In this document: piece after piece, positions 59,822 to 64,000 of the stretch
How positions within the stretch are numbered: the first letter of the stretch is position 1
Layout of the letters: the number at the start of each line of letters is the position of its first letter
Source of the DNA: Antitrichia curtipendula
Taxonomy: Eukaryota; Streptophyta; Bryopsida; Hypnales; Leucodontaceae
Assembly: GCA_951230915.1 (NCBI GenBank)
Contig: OX579636.1
Coordinates: 3,921,001-3,985,000, forward strand
Length of the DNA stretch: 64,000 nt
Direction of reading: 5' to 3'
Notes under the pieces: generated by a model
Told to the model about the DNA's origin: nothing
The model's database searches: none
What the model saw: the letters and a program-made list of their open reading frames with translations, nothing else
Program-made: the position numbers and the translations under genes

Positions 59822-62067
59822 TTAATAATGCATCCGATTCAATAAGGAAAGCTCCTCCAATCCTCCGTCCATCATTGACGTGAGTCCACTAGACCACTAT
59901 ACGTTGTTTGTTTGTCGTTCAAGTGAACCTTATCCGTGTGCGCCATTTGCCTAAACCTTTATCCTCCTTTGTTGTTGCATCTTCATCCGTGGCTGCTTCC
60001 CCATCCTCACAGGACCTACCCTTGCCTGAGCCAACCCATGGCAACAGAACACGGGTAACGTGATGTTCCCCGCGTTCACACGGGTTTGTTCCCTTACAGG
60101 TAGACCCTACCCCGGTCAAATCACCTGCCCGACGCATACGAGCAGGGGCAAACGGTACACCAAGCTACACCCGCGATTTGCAATTCTGGCGACGGCGATT
60201 TCTGGTCCTTTGCCCGCGATTTCCAAATTTCAACCACCTGTTTCGTGGGTTTGTTGTTTTCAAAGCGCGTAAGTGCCCGCGTGCAAAAAATATTCTATAG
60301 TACTTCACACCCATGTTGATTACATCTTGGAAGTCAATTTGGAAGCAACTTTCAGAAGCTCAATGCAACACACCACACTTGCAATTGGCTTGTAAAGGTA
60401 GTTCATACGAGAGAAGAAACCATCATAGTACCACACCTTTGTATAAACTTCAAGGTAGAATTTCATCTCCTTAGACACTTTGGATTGAGCCCCCCTACTG
60501 CTTATGCATGTGTCGAAATATGTGTTGCACTGTCAAAATTTGCTAGCCTTCACCTTCACTTTGCCCAGTTCCACACTAGTGCGTTGTCTTTGTAGCTTCT
60601 TGCTTCCAGTTGGCTCCTCCATGTTCAACTTCTCCACCAATAAAATGATAACATCAAGGCGAGGGATATTCTGAGCAAAAACACAAGCGAGAAACAAGAA
60701 ACAGGCAGGAGCAGAGGCGAGGGATATAGTGAGTGCAAAAACACAAGCAAGCAACGAGAAATAGGCGGGGAACAAAGGCAAGAGTATCAACATGTGTGAG
60801 AAGAGGATCCTAGAGAAATGGAGCGGGAATTGGAATTGTTGTATGGCAGGAGGATGAGGAGCGACTTGTGTGAGTAGCACGCTGTGCCAACGACAATTGT
60901 CACAAAAAAGCAGCTAACCTTTGCTAACATGGCTGTTGCTCAAAATAATAGCAGTTTTAAATTTGTTTGACTTACAACTTACAAATCCTAAATTGAGGCT
61001 GGATGGAGTTGGTGAAGGGCTAGTTTTGGGCCATATTGGACATGGTAAGGACCGCGATAGGTGCATCTGATGCTTGCTTATCAATCCTTTCTAGGCTTGA
61101 TTAAGACCACATGTGCAACGTCATGGGTCAAAGTCAATGTTCAATTAGTTATTCATTAAATTACAATGAGTGAAATTATGGTCTACCTTAGGTGACATTA
61201 AGGTTGGTGATGGCTCCACCTACGGGCTGTAATGATATCCCAAGGTTAAGTTACTTAGAAATTAATATCTAAATGTGAAGACATCTGAAAATTATTTTTT
61301 CAATGGCCAATGCATTATTTAGGGATTGTCCCTCATTGGAAATTAGCTAGCCAACTAGAACATATAGGAAGAGGCTTGAAAACAGTTCAGGTATTAAGAA
61401 CCACCCCTATAGAAGTGTCCAAAACAGTGCACATGGGATGTAGAAATGGAAATTACTTCATGTGGTGAGAAACTGCCAACCTATGTGTGTGATTTTAGGC
61501 TATTGAACAGGTGACATGGTTCATCATCATGTGTGATTTTACTCATGATAAAGACCTAAATTTGGTGAGTTCTACAAAATGACTTTGACATGTCAAAAAA
61601 TTGCAAGGAAAATTGCAAAAACACATTTGAGGTTGAACCTCCTTCTACTAAAATGCTTCTCAGTCACTCATAACTACTTAGATTGATGTGAAATTTTAAC
61701 CACGCAAACTAGACTAGTATGCGCAACTTTTCCAATTTTTTTATATTAGAAACGGACATTGTATGAAGAAGAAACAAGCTACCAAAGTTCACTGTAATCC
61801 AAAAATGTCGGGATTTTAAACTTCGAATTGCTCCCAAACATTCAAAGCATTTTGGATTGACATGAAATTCTTATTACAACTAGACTTCAAGGGAAACATA
61901 ACCCAACAAATTTTATTGAAAAATAACATTGGATGAAGGAGATACAAGCCCCCGAAGTTTCAGCCATCAAATGCAGTTTTGTGGACTCAAATTGAACCTG
62001 TGAGCTTTGATTGGCTTTCAAAAAATCAGTACATCTTGTATTGATTTGAAAATTTTACTACACAAAC
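59822..62067. other. Non-coding stretch with a CpG-richer patch
   Basis: 59880-60270 is clearly richer in CpG and GC than its surroundings, but open frames there show no domain. 61670-62067 holds diverged ~150-bp tandem units into which the MITE at 62068 inserted. No supported gene. Confidence 0.45.
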
Positions 62068-62720
62068 CTCGGGGAGGTCACTTAGCTCTACTACAACAAG
62101 CCATGTGCGAACAAGTGGTTTCTAATAAACTATAATTTCAACCTAAAATTTTGAGCATTGTTTAATAATGACTATAGGTTTCTATTGCCAAATTTTCCAA
62201 CTCAAATAAAATATGAAATGATTTCTAGAAGAGGTTGAAAATGGGCTAAAATGGCATGTTTTTCAATTCAAATAATTATAGAGAACACATTTAGATGACC
62301 ATTGAATCAATATTCAACTCAAAATGAGCTTTCAATAGAGAGTTATTTTTCAGAATTTTTTGTTTATTTTTTAGACAATTTTTTCTTATATAATATAGGG
62401 ATGTGAAAGTTATTTTCCAGTTCTACAGTGTATCTTTTTACTTCAAAAATTTGTAACTAATTATCATTAACAAATAAAAATATCAATAATTCAAAACATA
62501 AACTTTCAAAGTAGGAAAATCTATTCATATTTTTTAATTTTGTTTTATTTAAAATTCAAAAAGTAAATAGGGGGTCCAAAGTTTTGATCGCATGTGGTTT
62601 CTAATGGACACTCTAAGTGACCTCCCCGAGACACAAACTAGAAAAGAGAACGCAAGTTTTCTAATAATTTTTATTGAATTCGGACATCATATGCAAAAGT
62701 TACAACACTCTGAATTGGAT
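61670..62720 (+). repeat. Diverged ~150-bp tandem units
   Basis: Ordered phrases recur about three times: ATTGA-TGAAATT near 61682, 61856 and 62040, then a Thr/Asn-coding-like ACTAGA, then GGACAT or ACATTG with ATGAAG and ACAAGC. The third unit is interrupted by the hAT MITE at 62068-62630. The copies are weakly similar. Confidence 0.45.
62068..62630 (-). mobile_element. hAT-type MITE, copy 2 (563 bp)
   Basis: Inverted copy of 3373-3936. Both ends are CTCGGGGAGGTCACTTAG or its complement, 18 bp perfect. A perfect 8-bp target duplication ACACAAAC lies at 62060-62067 and 62631-62638. Length differs from copy 1 by one base. Confidence 0.93.
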
Positions 62721-63164
62721 TTGAAACTATGTGAAGAACCCCTGGGGTGTTGAGCGGTTGCAATAAATTTTGATTTACAATCAGGATTGAATGGAATGGA
62801 AACATATAGTGGATCATTCTTAGAATCATTGTTTCCATTTAAAGGCATGGTTAGGATCATTCTTACACTCACTGGCTCCATTCAATGGCATGTTTTGATT
62901 GATTACAATTGCACCTATGAGCATTAATAGGGACCTATGCACCTCTGACTTTGAAAAATCATATCTTATTCATTTCAATTCAGAAAATTAAACTTAAAAT
63001 TTTCAATGTTGTATTCCTCATTTTTCTTTCTTCTACAAAAATGTAAAAAAACTTTGGGTCCACCCTTTTTGTACAAAGGTCTTTTTTCCCTTAGATGAGC
63101 GCTTTCTGAACCTTCTACCTTAGTACACGACCCATTCAGCCAGTAATGGGTTCTTTTACCTTAA

Positions 63165-63385
63165 CCCTTAAACGTCGATGCGGACGTTTTGCGGCCAATG
63201 AATGACAAGAGAATCTCATGTTTAGGACAGAAGTGCAACTATTCATCCTCCAAATTTTGTGGGAAAAGGGAAGATCATCTACAATAGTTAGACTTCCAAT
63301 AAGTGGTTTTGCATTATTTTAATCCAACAATTCCTACGGTGTCAAAACAGATGGATTCCACGGTTATGAGCCCGTCGTTTAAGGG
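63165..63385 (+). mobile_element. piggyBac-type MITE (221 bp)
   Basis: The left end CCCTTAAACGTCG and the complement of the right end CGTCGTTTAAGGG differ at one position. TTAA flanks both ends (63161-63164 and 63386-63389). No coding capacity. Its ends differ from those of the 814-bp element, so it is a separate family. Confidence 0.83.
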
Positions 63386-64000
63386 TTAAGTGATCGGTAT
63401 CTTGGCACTTTCTCAAAAAAAAATTAAAGCCCTGACATCACTGAAGTCTGAAGGACGCCATGAAATTTGACTTTCTGAACGCACAGTAATACGCTCAATA
63501 CCACGCGTGGTTCACGAGACCCTCCATTTCCAGGCAACGAGCCGCGTAGTTCCACGCGAGGTTATCCGCACTCCTTCACTGCGATTGCCGTGTGCGACAC
63601 TTCCTGACGCGACAACTATGTACATGTACGTATCCGTCGAATTTTCCTGGAAAACGACTTTGATTCCCAGAGCATTGCGTAGTGCCTTGAATGCCAACGT
63701 CTAACTTCGCCGTGGAAGCTGCGTAAAACGCGCATTCCTGCGGGCAAAGCTTGGTGTCGTTGTTAGGGTTGGGAGCTCCAAGGTGATGCAGCGAGCAAAA
63801 TCCGGTTCGCTTTTGCTGTAGATTTTACGTGAATTTTCAATTGAGTGAAATGCCATGTACAGATATCAATTGATATGGTTTTTTTGGTTCAATTATTGTA
63901 TGTTTACTTAGAGCTTAAGATCGGAGTCTTCTAGAACCAAATCGAAAATAACGCAGTATGAATCAGTCGAAAAATCGTGTGAACTGATATAATTGGTCTC
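63386..64000. other. CpG-rich patch then AT-rich end of window
   Basis: 63470-63780 is rich in CpG (ACGCGTGG, CCGCGTAG, CACGCGAG). Short frames there have no recognisable domain. It may be the edge of a gene beyond the window. Confidence 0.35.

Noticed and set aside
62687..62881. Small frames and short repeats of GGATCATTCTTA near the second hAT MITE
   Set aside because: Too short, no domain, and the local repeat is only two imperfect copies.

Overview
The window looks like nuclear DNA from a large, repeat-rich genome of the green-plant lineage. The evidence is split genes with GT...AG introns, a plant-type En/Spm (CACTA) transposon carrying a tnp2-like transposase with DUF4218-like and DUF4216-like regions, DUF659-type hAT and piggyBac transposases, and short islands of degenerate TTTAGGG repeats. 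No bacterial gene organisation, rRNA, intact tRNA or CRISPR array is visible. A streptophyte alga such as Chara is my best guess, but that is inference and no single sequence proves it.

Layout. (1) 0.5-5.0 kb: a decayed piggyBac transposase gene on the minus strand, split by a short tandem array that itself contains a 564-bp hAT-type MITE. (2) 5.06-5.74 kb: a GGACGG minisatellite. (3) 7.92-10.28 kb: an intact minus-strand gene for a 784-residue coiled-coil RING-H2 protein. (4) 10.54-26.96 kb: a GACGG minisatellite split by a 15.9-kb CACTA element with matching 25-bp inverted ends, a multi-exon accessory (TNPA-like) gene on the minus strand, a 70-bp minisatellite, and a four-exon tnp2-type transposase gene on the plus strand. 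(5) 29.48-31.99 kb: a third GACGG array, a 27-bp inverted repeat, a TATA box, and a protein-kinase-like gene broken by one stop. (6) 33.3-36.5 kb: a decayed hAT transposase (BED finger, DUF659, hAT dimerisation region) on the minus strand, with a fourth GACGG block upstream. (7) 37-38.7 kb: ambiguous open frames. (8) 38.8-45.1 kb: AT-rich, with one inverted-repeat element and a stretch crowded with an AATTTGG motif. (9) 45.2-50.7 kb: a retroviral-integrase-type DDE gene in pieces, then a two-exon gene of unknown function split by a 1.6-kb non-autonomous CACTA element carrying a ~150-bp-arm hairpin. (10) 50.7-64 kb: AT-rich repeats, two piggyBac-type MITEs with TTAA target sites, and a second, inverted copy of the hAT MITE.

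How it works together. The window is mostly a graveyard of cut-and-paste transposons, with non-autonomous partners present for the hAT, CACTA and piggyBac classes. Most gene-breaking lesions are in-frame stops explained by single C-to-T (or G-to-A) changes rather than indels, which points to deamination of methylated, silenced DNA. The least expected feature is positional: a GACGG/CCGTC-rich minisatellite island lies directly upstream of the piggyBac, RING, kinase and hAT genes, whatever their strand or origin. The RING gene is the only clearly intact larger gene; the kinase-like gene is one lesion from intact.
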